Shown here: positions 35,501 to 43,905 of the stretch, in pieces
Layout: every line of letters starts with the position of its first letter
How positions within the stretch are numbered: the stretch's first letter is position 1
Position numbers and translations under genes: made by a program
From: Sedimenticola thiotaurini
GTDB taxonomy: Bacteria; Pseudomonadota; Gammaproteobacteria; Chromatiales; Chromatiaceae
DNA: 64,000 bases
Reading direction: 5' to 3'
Assembly: GCF_001007875.1 (NCBI RefSeq)
Contig: NZ_CP011412.1
Location: forward strand, 992,001 to 1,056,000
Notes under the pieces: generated by a model
Database searches by the model: none
What the model saw: the letters and a program-made list of their open reading frames with translations, nothing else
What the model was told of the DNA's origin: nothing

Positions 35501-36814
35501 TCATCTGCTGCCAGTGATGCTCGGTAACCTCTTCAGAGGACGCCCCACTAAACGCCTCCTGCGCAGATAACGATCAATGGAGAGCCCTTCAGTGCCGATC
35601 TCAGGACGCTTGCCTGAAACAAGATCGCTCACTAATCGGCCGGAGCCGCAGGCCATGGTCCAGCCCAGGGTGCCGTGCCCTGTGTTCAGATAGAGATTGG
35701 AAATCGGAGTGGCGCCGACGCACGGCGTGCCATCGGGAGTCATGGGGCGCAACCCGCACCACAGTTCAGATCTGGACAAATCGCCCCCATTCGGGAACAG
35801 ATCGGAAACAACAAACCGGACCGTATCCCCCCTGCTCTCGTCCAACGACAGATCATAACCGGCCAGTTCAGCCGTTCCCGCCACACGAATACGATCACCC
35901 AGGCGGGTAATCGCCACCTTGTGCGTCTCGTCCATCAGTGTAGAGATCGGTGAGGCGTAGGGGTTGATGATGGGTAAGGTGATGGAATAACCCTTGACCG
36001 GAAAGATCGGCAGCCGGATACCGTGCTGCTTCAACAGCAGGGGCGAATAGCTGCCCAACGCCACCACGTAACAGTCGCCGACAAAGTTGCCGCTATCAGT
36101 CTCAACGCCCCGGATCCGGCCCTGCTCAAGCTGCAGTCCCGTAATATTGACGCCCATCTCGAACTGGACACCGAGTTGTCCCGCCTCCTTGGCGAGGCGC
36201 TGGGTAAACAGGAAACAGTCGCCGGTCTCATCATTCACCAGGCGCAAACCGCCGGCCACTTTCTCTCTCACATCGGCGAGACCCGGTTCGACTGCCAGGC
36301 AGCCTTCCCGGTCCAGCAACTCATAAGGGACCCCGTATCGATCAAGAATCGCCATATCGGTGACAGCCCCATCCAGCTGCTTCTGGCTGCGGAACATTTG
36401 CAGGGTACCGCGGCTGCGCTCGTCATACCCGATCCCGATCTCATTACGCAGCTCCCTGAGCTTATCCCGGCTGTATTCGGCCAGTCTCACCATGCGCCCC
36501 TTGTTCTGCTCATAGCGTGCAGCGTTGCAGTTGCCGAGCATCCTCAAACACCAGGACCACATGGCTGGATCAAACCGGGGCCGGATCATCAGGGGACTGT
36601 ACTTCATCAGCATCCATTTGATGGCCTTGGCGGGGATACCCGGTGCCGCCCAGGGTGCCGAGTAACCCGGCGAGACTTCACCTGCATTAGCAAAACTGGT
36701 TTCCAGGGCGGCTTCCGGTTGACGATCTATGACGACCACTTCGTGGCCTTCCCGTGCAAGATAATAGGCGCTGGTCACACCAATGACGCCACTGCCAAGG
36801 ATGATGACTCTCAT
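35501..36814 (-). CDS. dadA: D-amino acid dehydrogenase small subunit
   Basis: 437 residues. FAD-binding [20 protein letters not shown] at the N-terminus, SYGLP-type DAO core, and [18 protein letters not shown] near the C-terminus, matching DadA. It oxidises D-amino acids (D-alanine) to keto acids at the inner membrane and feeds the respiratory chain. The C-terminal tail [17 protein letters not shown] is basic and slightly longer than in E. coli. It is divergent from an Lrp-type regulator (147 bp), the usual arrangement for alanine-responsive control. No alr (dadX) is next to it. Confidence 0.94.
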   Translation of the reverse strand: MRVIILGSGVIGVTSAYYLAREGHEVVVIDRQPEAALETSFANAGEVSPGYSAPWAAPGIPAKAIKWMLMKYSPLMIRPRFDPAMWSWCLRMLGNCNAARYEQNKGRMVRLAEYSRDKLRELRNEIGIGYDERSRGTLQMFRSQKQLDGAVTDMAILDRYGVPYELLDREGCLAVEPGLADVREKVAGGLRLVNDETGDCFLFTQRLAKEAGQLGVQFEMGVNITGLQLEQGRIRGVETDSGNFVGDCYVVALGSYSPLLLKQHGIRLPIFPVKGYSITLPIINPYASPISTLMDETHKVAITRLGDRIRVAGTAELAGYDLSLDESRGDTVRFVVSDLFPNGGDLSRSELWCGLRPMTPDGTPCVGATPISNLYLNTGHGTLGWTMACGSGRLVSDLVSGKRPEIGTEGLSIDRYLRRRRLVGRPLKRLPSITGSR

Positions 36815-36879
36815 GGGTGCATACTCCAGTTAATGAATGCCATGACAGTCAGAAGGATACGTCAGAACAACGGATATTT

Positions 36880-36961
36880 GCTTGCGAATTAGATGATAAA
36901 ATAGAAAAGATAAACAACTAATAGCTATCAATTAGCATTTAATTAGAATAATATTCGACTA
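36880..36961. promoter_or_regulatory. dadA/Lrp-type divergent operator region
   Basis: AT-rich stretch with AATTAG at 36887, 36930 and 36941 and the inverted CTAAT at 36918 and 36959. Repeated, partly inverted AT-rich half-sites between dadA and an Lrp-type gene fit Lrp/AsnC-family binding. The regulator start at 36962 has no visible Shine-Dalgarno, so its message may be leaderless or weakly translated. Confidence 0.45.
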
Positions 36962-37423
36962 ATGAAACTCGATGCGATAGATAAAAAGATTCTCGCCACA
37001 CTTCAGCTGGATGGCCGGTTGACCAACGCTGAACTGGCGGAGCGGATCAACCTCTCCCCTTCTGCCTGTCTCAGACGGGTCAGACAGCTTGAGGATCGCG
37101 GAGTAATCACGGGCTATGTCATGCTGGTGGAGCCGGGCGCTATCGGCCGGCCCACCACCATCTTCGTGGAGATTACACTGAACAGCCAGAGTGTAGAGTG
37201 CCAGGAGGCGTTTGAAGCGGCAGTGCGCAATAACCCCGAGATCATGGAGTGTTACCTGATGACCGGGGAAGCGGACTACCTGTTAAGGGTTGCCGCAGCC
37301 GGCACAACCGATTATGAACGACTGCATCGACACCACCTATCCCGGCTTCCCGGCGTTGCCCGTATCAAAACCGCCTTCGGTCTGCGCACGGTCTGTAAAA
37401 GTACCGCCTATCCACTGGACTAG
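36962..37423 (+). CDS. Lrp/AsnC family transcriptional regulator
   Basis: 153 residues. Helix-turn-helix NAELAERINLSPSACLRRVRQLEDRGVI-type N-terminal domain (about 20-55) and a RAM (ligand-binding) C-terminal domain (about 65-145). It is divergent from dadA and likely senses an amino acid such as alanine and regulates dadA, as DadR does in Pseudomonas. The dadA link is inferred from the neighbourhood. Confidence 0.92.
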   Translation: MKLDAIDKKILATLQLDGRLTNAELAERINLSPSACLRRVRQLEDRGVITGYVMLVEPGAIGRPTTIFVEITLNSQSVECQEAFEAAVRNNPEIMECYLMTGEADYLLRVAAAGTTDYERLHRHHLSRLPGVARIKTAFGLRTVCKSTAYPLD

Positions 37424-37550
37424 ACAACTGCTGATAGAATACCCGGATCCGAAAAATGATCGGGAATGTCCAATCAACCATTGCCCGGCGCCAGTGAGAT
37501 TAGCCGGATAGCAACGGCGCAGAGGTTTCTATTGGGAGCGTCACATCACA

Positions 37551-38258
37551 TCAGCCTTCAAAAAGAAAACACCGAGTTAACCTATTGAAATCATCACCAT
37601 CTTGATGTGTCGGCCCGCGCTTCAGTACGCTCTCCATCTCCTCTTTGGAGAAATTTTCTTGCCTTTCCTTAACTAAAGCAGAAAAGAAAGGAAAGTTAAA
37701 TTCCGGGTGTCCCTGAACAGTTAACACCTGATCTTTATATCTCGTCACATAGTTAGGGCAGAAATCGCTTCCCGCGACAACTTCAAAACAGGGGGCTGGT
37801 ATTACCACCTGATCTTGGTGGATTGCGATCAATGACAAGTTCTGCCCCCGTTTGATATTTTCCAGGTCTTTAAAAAGCGTAACCTCATAAGTACCAAGCC
37901 CCCATCCCCTACGCGCCCTTTCAACCTTTCCACCGAGTGCATGATTGATGAGCTGGTGTCCAAAGCAAATTCCAAACAACTTTTTCCCTTGGTAGAAGGC
38001 GGTCTGAATGAATGAACGCAGTGATTCAATCCATTCAAAGTCGTCATTAACACTGCACGGACTCCCACCAATGATATACACATCACAAGCATTCACGTCT
38101 TGGGGAATTTCATGCTTTTGATATACATTCCATACCGATGTTGAACCATACAATTCCAGACCCAGCTGCTGCTGCAGGCAGTTGGCGTATCCACCAAACT
38201 TATCCATAAGAGACTCTGGAACATCCCCACATAACAATATGCCGATATTCATCTTCAA
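37551..38258 (-). CDS. Type 1 glutamine amidotransferase
   Basis: 235 residues. The nucleophile is the Cys in FGICFGHQ (about residue 100), and the His-Glu pair is in VQGHPEFN (about 191-193), an intact GATase1 triad, as in GuaA-like stand-alone glutaminases. It releases ammonia from glutamine for an unknown partner, or acts as a gamma-glutamyl hydrolase. It lies in AT-richer DNA, 63 bp downstream of the ArsP-like permease, possibly co-transcribed. No synthetase partner is adjacent. Confidence 0.85.
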   Translation of the reverse strand: MKMNIGILLCGDVPESLMDKFGGYANCLQQQLGLELYGSTSVWNVYQKHEIPQDVNACDVYIIGGSPCSVNDDFEWIESLRSFIQTAFYQGKKLFGICFGHQLINHALGGKVERARRGWGLGTYEVTLFKDLENIKRGQNLSLIAIHQDQVVIPAPCFEVVAGSDFCPNYVTRYKDQVLTVQGHPEFNFPFFSALVKERQENFSKEEMESVLKRGPTHQDGDDFNRLTRCFLFEG

Positions 38259-38321
38259 CTCAAAACCAGCGATAGATCAAAGAACAGGTTCATCTTTACA
38301 GATGAACCTGTTGCAGGTGAG

Positions 38322-39347
38322 TTAAATCACATACTGAAACAGTACGCCGCCAATAATTGCAGTAATCAACACAATAGCAACAAAGGCAACGACCGCTTTT
38401 GGTTTAAGCACGGAAGAGACCAAAGCGATCTCCGGCAAGCTTGCCCCTGTACCACCGATAATAAGTGCCATCGCAGGACCAAGCCCCATCCCTTTGACAA
38501 TCAAAACCTTTAACAATGGGATTGCCATTTCGATGCGCAGGTATAGAGGAACCCCAATCACTGCCGCAATCACAATCGACAACATGCTGTCTCCACCAAC
38601 ATATCGCTCGACCATCTCTGCGGGCAGATAGGCTGCTGACAGACCGCTAATCAGTGCGCCAAGCAGAACATAAGGGATGATTTTATTGAACAGTACCAGT
38701 GCAAATCGCAGCGCATTCTGTGTCTTGCTTGGGACAACATCAGTGACGGTCAATGTCGCTGTTGAGTCGCAGCCGTTACTCACATCAGCACTGATCTGGA
38801 TTTGTTCCTGCCCGGCACAGCAAGTTGAAACGGCAGGGGTTGCGGAACAAACCGAGCTACTGGGCTCTGCTGAACAGCTGGATTTCACCCGGTTTTTCTC
38901 GATCTCATCACCACGTTTAATCTCATTACGCCAGGGGGTTTTTGTGATAACCCAGCCGCCAAAGACTGCGGCGAGAAAAGTCAACGCCAGATAGATAGCC
39001 GTCACTTTAAAACCGAACATGGCGTACACCATCGCCAGAACAATGAAGTTACATAGCGGCGCAGAGATCAGGAAGCTCAAGACCGTTCCCAGCGATACTC
39101 CCATTGTGGCCATCCCCATGGATACCGGTACAACAGAAGCGCTGCAAAAGGGCGTCAGCATTCCGAACAATCCACCAAGCAGAGGCCCCCACTTTTCATG
39201 TCTGGCCAACTTGTTCTGCAATTTATCCTGGGGAATATACTCACGCATAAAGCCCGTCAAGATCGATACCACGGCTATTACGATAACCAGCGCCCCTCCC
39301 ACATGGAGAAATTCGTTGAGTGCAATTGTTAGCTTATCCATATTCAC
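38322..39347 (-). CDS. ArsP-like permease with Cys-rich loop (DUF318/YraQ family)
   Basis: 341 residues, about eight membrane segments in two halves; each half has the family signature (TPFCSASVVPVSMGMATMGV in the first, GGTGASLPEIALVSSVLKP in the second). The central cytoplasmic loop (about 160-200) is unusually Cys-rich: SCSAEPSSSVCSATP, then STCCAGQ. ArsP-type permeases export trivalent organoarsenicals; the Cys cluster could bind thiophilic metalloids. A 129-residue ArsR-type regulator is divergently encoded 341 bp away. Substrate is inferred, not shown; Cd, Sb or selenium compounds remain possible. Confidence 0.82.
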   Translation of the reverse strand: MNMDKLTIALNEFLHVGGALVIVIAVVSILTGFMREYIPQDKLQNKLARHEKWGPLLGGLFGMLTPFCSASVVPVSMGMATMGVSLGTVLSFLISAPLCNFIVLAMVYAMFGFKVTAIYLALTFLAAVFGGWVITKTPWRNEIKRGDEIEKNRVKSSCSAEPSSSVCSATPAVSTCCAGQEQIQISADVSNGCDSTATLTVTDVVPSKTQNALRFALVLFNKIIPYVLLGALISGLSAAYLPAEMVERYVGGDSMLSIVIAAVIGVPLYLRIEMAIPLLKVLIVKGMGLGPAMALIIGGTGASLPEIALVSSVLKPKAVVAFVAIVLITAIIGGVLFQYVI

Positions 39348-39688
39348 AAAATCACCTTAAATAGTGTTGATGAAACGTGAAGTGAAATATATCCTCATAT
39401 GCTTAATTGCGCAACTATGCTTTTACTATTACAGTCATGTCGCCTATCTTGTAAAAAATGGCCGGCTGGTATGAGATTCAACTCATCGAGCCAAAACGCT
39501 TTTCAATGGATGGAATAAAGTGTGTGCAAGCAGCCACATAGACCAGGTGATTCCGGCGCTCACATCAGGTGGTCACTGTTCCGGGCTGATAACACAGTAT
39601 CTGGCCTCCCCGGCACCCCATGACCATGTAGTTTTCCCTATCGGAGTCGCTATAATGACGACCGACCCTAGAAAAACAAAACCCGTTA
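39348..39688. promoter_or_regulatory. Divergent operator region between ArsP-like permease and ArsR-type regulator
   Basis: 341 bp, AT-rich near the permease start. A perfect palindrome TTGCGCAA (39407-39414) is flanked by two direct ATGCTT copies at about 39399 and 39418, a plausible regulator-binding site overlapping the permease promoter. An open frame at 39520-39717 has no family and is probably not a gene. Confidence 0.4.
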
Positions 39689-40078
39689 ATGAACGAAAAT
39701 TACATAGACGCTCTTAAAGCGCTTGCGGAACCCAATCGACTCCGCCTGTTCTGGTTATTAGTCCAGGTAAACCAGCGAATTACGGTCGCAGAGGCGATGG
39801 ACGTAACAGGCGACACACAGTACAACGCGTCGCGAAACCTGAAAATGCTCTATAAGGCGGGGCTCCTCACACAGGAAAAGCGGGGGAAATGGGTCTACTA
39901 CACGCTAGCCGACCAACTGGGACCCTCTTTGGAGAAGTTAATAGAGTCGGTGCGCAGCCTGCCGCAAGAAGGGTTTACCGATATTATGTCGCGCTGCAAA
40001 TTGCGCCTTTCAATGCGCGTTAATGGCGAGTGCATTGTTGGGCCCAATAGCCAGGCGTGGCTGAAGAGGATTTCTTAA
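39689..40078 (+). CDS. ArsR-family transcriptional regulator
   Basis: 129 residues with a winged helix (ALAEPNRLRLFWLL, then NASRNLKMLYKAGLLTQEKRGKWVYYTL). The usual ELCVCDL arsenic site in the recognition region is absent; instead two cysteines lie near the C-terminus in SRCKLRLSMRVNGEC, so any metalloid sensing would use a C-terminal site, as in some other ArsR lineages. It is divergent from the ArsP-like permease and likely represses it. DNA composition here is AT-richer than the flanks. Confidence 0.88.
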   Translation: MNENYIDALKALAEPNRLRLFWLLVQVNQRITVAEAMDVTGDTQYNASRNLKMLYKAGLLTQEKRGKWVYYTLADQLGPSLEKLIESVRSLPQEGFTDIMSRCKLRLSMRVNGECIVGPNSQAWLKRIS

Positions 40079-40201
40079 GGATGAGGACGGAAATAGAATC
40101 TCATCCCCACTGGTTCTACTCAAACCATGGAAAATAACTGCCCATATCTACCCACAACAGTCGCACGTCAGGATCACTATGCCGTGACACCGAATAGTGA
40201 C

Positions 40202-40265
40202 TAATCCGATCTGCATGGCGCAGATCGGATTAACGGCAGGGCTGGCCAGTCAACCACCGACTGGC
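40202..40265. terminator. Two adjacent hairpins between ArsR-type and DUF4202 genes
   Basis: A 13-bp perfect stem at 40202-40214/40220-40232 (loop ATGGC) and a 7-bp stem at 40245-40251/40259-40265 that abuts the DUF4202 stop codon. Neither has a U tract. They lie between convergent genes, so termination in both directions is the simplest role. Confidence 0.45.
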
Positions 40266-40873
40266 TATTTCCCGCTGACCGCCTTCTGAATCAGGGGCAC
40301 CAGGGGCTCCGGCAGTTTGATGGCACCAGAGAGTGCGAACTCCTGGGCTGCAGCGGACATCTTCGCCCAGGTCTTGCGGATTATGTCGATCCACTTCTCT
40401 TCATCATACTCCGGATGCTTTTCAGCAAACTCCAGCATGTAGTGTTCGATGAATACCAGATCCGCCACATCCTCCAGCAGTTGACTGTCCGGATTGATCT
40501 TCAGCGCCTTTTTCCCGACAGCCTTTTTCGCCCGCTCAATACTCGCTTCATCGTAACCCGCTTCCGCCATTAATCGACCGGTGGTTTCCGCATGAAATTT
40601 ATAGAGACCGGTACGCCATTGGAAATAGCCCTGCCGCCCTTCCGGGTAAGTGTTGCGGGGGGTTTTCCAACGCTGCACATGCTGGGCATGGATCGCCAGC
40701 TTCATGGCATCATCCGTGTCCGGTGCAAAACGGGACAACATCTCGGACATCCGGTGGGAATAGAGCAACTCTTTCGGCCACTCCTTACCATCCACCGTGA
40801 CTCGGTTGGGATCTTCCCCATTCGCCTGATCGATCAAAGCCAGGGCTTTTTGAAATTTTTCTTGTTCCGACAT
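40265..40873 (-). CDS. DUF4202 family protein
   Basis: 202 residues, soluble and mostly helical. The stretches DPNRVTV...WPKELLYSHRMSEML, IHAQHVQRWKTPR and YPEGRQGYFQWRTGLYKFHAE match DUF4202, an uncharacterised family with conserved His and Arg residues that might bind metal (HD-like spacing is only a guess). AGGCGG just upstream of the ATG is the ribosome site and an AT-rich promoter-like stretch precedes it. Stands alone. Confidence 0.8.
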   Translation of the reverse strand: MSEQEKFQKALALIDQANGEDPNRVTVDGKEWPKELLYSHRMSEMLSRFAPDTDDAMKLAIHAQHVQRWKTPRNTYPEGRQGYFQWRTGLYKFHAETTGRLMAEAGYDEASIERAKKAVGKKALKINPDSQLLEDVADLVFIEHYMLEFAEKHPEYDEEKWIDIIRKTWAKMSAAAQEFALSGAIKLPEPLVPLIQKAVSGK

Positions 40874-41179
40874 ACCGCCTCCAATGCTTTATTAGCGGTC
40901 TATTATATAACTGCTCAAGCTACAAAAATCAAAAGTAATTAGTATTAATAACCATGATTTTTCAATACCTTACGAACTATACGCTAATCAATTTATCAAA
41001 ACAGGCGGATCTCACCCGGACTATGTATCCCGGGATTTTCCACCCATCATGGCCATAACTGACCATCTGCCCCACTTAAGCTTTTGATCGCCCATAACAG
41101 CGAAGCGGAAAACCGGGCAGGCGCGTGATTTCGGGAAGGCTCAGCAGGCACCGGCAGACCATAACCGGACATGACTGGC
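40874..41179 (-). promoter_or_regulatory. Upstream region of the DUF4202 gene with a sigma-70-like promoter
   Basis: 306 bp between the DUF4202 start and the first bacterioferritin stop. On the minus strand TATAAT is complementary to 40902-40907, and a TTGATT-like -35 to 40927-40932, with 19-bp spacing (a little long). The rest (about 40980-41179) shows no gene. Confidence 0.45.
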
Positions 41180-41650
41180 TCACTCAGCCTGTAACTGCAG
41201 ATAATTCTCCAACCCGATCCGTTTGATCAGCCCCAGTTGTTTCTCCAACCAGTAGGCGTGATCCTCTTCTGTATCATCCAGCATCACTTCTAGAATCTCA
41301 CGGGTTTGAAAATCCTGCTCCTCTTCACAGATGCTGATGGCCTTTTTCAGGGCGGCAACCACCTGATACTCCACCTCCAGGTCGTTTTGCAGCATCTCGA
41401 CCACGGTCTTGCCAACGTGCAGTGGATCCTGAACCGACAGATCCGGTACTCCCTCCAGAAACAGAATACGCTTAATCAACGCATCCGCATGTTGGGTCTC
41501 ATCCTCCATCTCGTGATTGATTCGCTCATAGAGCTTCTGCAGCCCCCAGTCATCGTACATGCGTGAATGAATAAAATACTGATCTCTGGCCGCCAGTTCT
41601 CCCGCCAGGAGATGTTGGAGCTGTTCAATCACTCGCTGATTACCCTTCAT
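41180..41650 (-). CDS. bfr: Bacterioferritin, ferroxidase-type subunit without haem Met
   Basis: 156 residues. Ferroxidase ligands are present at the E. coli Bfr positions: Glu18, Glu51, His54, Glu94 and the EEDH element (128-131, shifted by one). The haem-binding Met52 is replaced by Thr. It therefore should oxidise and store iron but not bind the subunit-interface haem on its own. Its neighbour upstream has the opposite pattern, so the two probably co-assemble into a mixed 24-mer. The genes are 25 bp apart on the minus strand. Confidence 0.92.
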   Translation of the reverse strand: MKGNQRVIEQLQHLLAGELAARDQYFIHSRMYDDWGLQKLYERINHEMEDETQHADALIKRILFLEGVPDLSVQDPLHVGKTVVEMLQNDLEVEYQVVAALKKAISICEEEQDFQTREILEVMLDDTEEDHAYWLEKQLGLIKRIGLENYLQLQAE

Positions 41651-41675
41651 TATTTTCCCCTCATTCGGTTACTGT

Positions 41676-42143
41676 TCAGGAGGCCATGGACTGTTGATAA
41701 TTTTCCAAGCCGGTATTGCCGATTAACCAGAGCTGGCTTTCAAGCCAATCGATATGGGCCTCTTCCGTCTGCAGAATATCTTCCAGGAGATCCCGCGATA
41801 CATAGTCCTGTTCCGCCTCGCACAGGGCTATCACTCCCAACAAGCCGGTGCGAAGTTCCGACACCAGCTTCAGGTCCCCCTCCAACATCTCCTGCACATC
41901 TTCCCCCAGCAGCAGTTTGCCCAAGTCCTGCAGATTGGGCAGGCCCTCTAGCAGCAGAATTCTCTCAATCAGTGCATCCGCCTGTTTCATCGCCTTGATC
42001 GACCAGTCGTAGTCATGCTGGTTCAGCTTGCCAAGCCCCCAGTTCTGAAACATACGTGCATGTAAGAAAAACTGATTTATCGCCGTCAACTGATTGCGCA
42101 ACGCCCCGTTCAGTCCCGCAATTACCTGTTTATTACCTTGCAT
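41676..42143 (-). CDS. bfr: Bacterioferritin, haem-binding subunit lacking ferroxidase ligands
   Basis: 155 residues from the ATG at 42143, where the family sequence begins (MQGNKQVIAGLN); an in-frame start at 42248 is not supported. Met52 (haem axial ligand) is retained, but Glu18, Glu51, His54 and Glu94 are replaced by Gln, Ala, Gln and Val; Glu127 and His130 remain. So the ferroxidase centre is lost while haem binding is kept, complementary to the subunit encoded 25 bp downstream. Two-subunit bacterioferritins with this split are known in Neisseria and Magnetospirillum. Divergent from bfd. Confidence 0.92.
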   Translation of the reverse strand: MQGNKQVIAGLNGALRNQLTAINQFFLHARMFQNWGLGKLNQHDYDWSIKAMKQADALIERILLLEGLPNLQDLGKLLLGEDVQEMLEGDLKLVSELRTGLLGVIALCEAEQDYVSRDLLEDILQTEEAHIDWLESQLWLIGNTGLENYQQSMAS

Positions 42144-42261
42144 TACCCCTCCAAATTCGGCCTGAATAGCTCTCTGGTATAGCTCACCCACCGTATCCTG
42201 CCACCATCTGCAAACCGTTTGTACCAGGTTCTCTCTGGACAAACGCACTAATCTTAATTAT

Positions 42262-42280
42262 ATTATGAATCATTCTCATT
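42262..42280. promoter_or_regulatory. Fur-box-like site between bfr and bfd
   Basis: The 19 bp ATTATGAATCATTCTCATT resembles the repeated NAT(A/T)AT hexamers of a Fur box. It lies between divergent bfr and bfd genes, 26 bp before the bfd start, a fitting place for iron control of bfd. Confidence 0.55.
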
Positions 42281-42305
42281 TGCACCTTTAACGGAGATTC
42301 CCAAC

Positions 42306-42506
42306 ATGTATGTGTGTATTTGTCATGGTGTAACTGACAACGACATCCGGACAGCAGCCAGCAACGGGGTGGATTCTTTAGAGGGATTGCGTGAACAGCT
42401 GAATGTGGCGACCTGTTGTGGCCGCTGTGCAGATTGCGCCCGCAGCCTTCTACATGAAGCGATTCAGTCGCCCGATACCAGCCGCAACTGCGCAGCGGCT
42501 GCCTGA
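42306..42506 (+). CDS. bfd: Bacterioferritin-associated ferredoxin
   Basis: 66 residues with the four Bfd [2Fe-2S] ligands Cys4, Cys6, Cys38 and Cys41 (MYVCICHGVTD and TCCGRCADC). It binds bacterioferritin and reduces the stored iron for release under iron starvation. The Fur-box-like site upstream and the divergent bfr pair support this. A 53-codon frame follows after 12 bp. Confidence 0.94.
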   Translation: MYVCICHGVTDNDIRTAASNGVDSLEGLREQLNVATCCGRCADCARSLLHEAIQSPDTSRNCAAAA

Positions 42507-42518
42507 GGATACTGGAAG

Positions 42519-42680
42519 ATGAAACGACACATACAGATTGAAGGCGGCGACCGGCGGGGCCATTTCAACCTGCTGGACTACCTGAACAGGCTGGTCAAGC
42601 GTGGCAACCCTTCCGGACACCATAGACGGTGGAGAGTCCTGCGCAAACTGGCCTGCAGTTCAGGTACTGGAAAGGGCTGA
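42519..42680 (+). CDS. Small basic protein of 53 residues, hypothetical
   Basis: ATG at 42519, 12 bp after the bfd stop, with GAGGAT upstream. The product (MKRHIQIEGGDRRGHFNLLD...) is basic, with HHRRWRVLRKLAC near the end. No family recognised. Tight spacing to bfd and in-frame coding look argue for a real gene under the same iron control; but it is short and unconfirmed. Confidence 0.4.
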   Translation: MKRHIQIEGGDRRGHFNLLDYLNRLVKRGNPSGHHRRWRVLRKLACSSGTGKG

Positions 42681-42778
42681 TCCGGCAAAGAGTGGCCCGC
42701 TATAGGTGAGCATCAATTTTCAGCCAGCCACCCTTCCCCCATTTTCCTTAAATCCGCCGTGATCCCCCCCCACACTTC

Positions 42779-42979
42779 ATGACCCAGGATAAAGCACCAC
42801 ACTCTCCCTGCGTGCGCCTGTGCACCCTGGACGATGACGATATCTGTATCGGCTGCGGACGAACGCTGGAAGAGATCAAAGGCTGGTCGTCATATGACTT
42901 GGCTACACGAACCGCACTACTGCAGCTAAGTCGGAAACGCCGGGCGCTTCGTGCCAAATCGGGTTTGGCTGATCAGTAG
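42779..42979 (+). CDS. DUF1289 family protein
   Basis: 66 residues. SPCVRLCTLDDDDICIGCGRT carries the Cys cluster (C-x3-C...C-x2-C) and EIKGW that define this small family of probable metal or Fe-S-binding proteins of unknown function. Convergent with tyrA (44 bp between stops). Confidence 0.85.
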   Translation: MTQDKAPHSPCVRLCTLDDDDICIGCGRTLEEIKGWSSYDLATRTALLQLSRKRRALRAKSGLADQ

Positions 42980-43023
42980 TTATCACTGGAGTCAGTGAGC
43001 CTTCAACCCTGCCCGGCTCGGAA

Positions 43024-43905
43024 TCACTCCGTGGAGTCCAACACCCCATCAATGTAGCGGTCCCGGGCACGTTTGGCCCGGCTGAATATCTCCAGCAAGG
43101 CGTCACCGTCACCACGCTCAATGGTCTCGGCCAGCTCCTGCATCTCGCCCAGGTAGTGGTTCATCATCTTCCCCAATGCCCGCCGATTGGCGACACAGAC
43201 ATCGCGCCACATCACCGGGTTACTGGAGGCAATGCGGGTAAAGTCCCTGAATCCACCGGCGGCGTAACGGAAGATTTCGTCGTTCTCCTTCATGCGGGCC
43301 AGGGTATCCACCAGACCAAATGCCAGCATGTGGGGTAGATGGGAGGTGGCGGCCAGCACCTCATCATGGTGCTCCACACTCATCAGGGTCACTTCAGCAC
43401 CACAGGCCTGCCACATGGCCTGGACACGGGCCAGGGCATCCGGCGAGGTGGCTTCCGTAGGAGTCAGGATGATGCGGCGATTCTGGTAGAGCTCAGCAAA
43501 AGAGGCCTCTACCCCGCTGTTTTCCGTACCGGCGATTGGATGCCCCGCCACCAGATTGGGCAGCACTTCGCCAAAGACCGCCCTACAATCCTCGATCACA
43601 CTGTATTTCGAGCTACCACCATCGGTAACCACCGCGTCAGCAGCCAGGTGTCCCTGCATCGCGGCAAAGGTCTCTCGCATGGCACCCAGGGGTACCGCGA
43701 GAAACACCATGTCGGCACCACTCACCGCTTCAGCCACATCATGGGTATAGCGATCAATCACACCCAGTTCGACCGCCCGCTGCAGATTGTCACGTCCCCG
43801 GCCACAGCCGACGATCTCTTCCACGGCATCAGCCGCCCGCAGGGCTCGCGCCAGCGAACCACCGATCAGCCCGACGCCGATAATAGCCAGCCGCCGGATA
43901 GTCAT
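43024..43905 (-). CDS. tyrA: Prephenate (arogenate) dehydrogenase
   Basis: 293 residues. NAD(P)-binding IGVGLIGGSLARALR at the start, GHPIAGTENSG (catalytic region) and HLPHMLAFGLVDTLA follow, matching the monofunctional TyrA family. It converts prephenate to 4-hydroxyphenylpyruvate (or arogenate to tyrosine). It overlaps hisC by 4 bp and is the last visible gene of the minus-strand aromatic block. In Pseudomonas aroA, cmk and rpsA follow at this point; here the next gene is DUF1289 in the opposite direction. Confidence 0.93.
   Translation of the reverse strand: MTIRRLAIIGVGLIGGSLARALRAADAVEEIVGCGRGRDNLQRAVELGVIDRYTHDVAEAVSGADMVFLAVPLGAMRETFAAMQGHLAADAVVTDGGSSKYSVIEDCRAVFGEVLPNLVAGHPIAGTENSGVEASFAELYQNRRIILTPTEATSPDALARVQAMWQACGAEVTLMSVEHHDEVLAATSHLPHMLAFGLVDTLARMKENDEIFRYAAGGFRDFTRIASSNPVMWRDVCVANRRALGKMMNHYLGEMQELAETIERGDGDALLEIFSRAKRARDRYIDGVLDSTE

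Noticed and set aside
36023-36892. 289-codon open frame on the plus strand opposite dadA
   Set aside because: Antisense to dadA, no protein-like features.
39348-39688. Insertion sequence edge at the AT-rich block
   Set aside because: No terminal inverted repeats, target duplication or transposase remnant seen.
39520-39717. 65-codon frame upstream of the ArsR-type gene
   Set aside because: No ribosome site or family, and it overlaps the regulator's start region.
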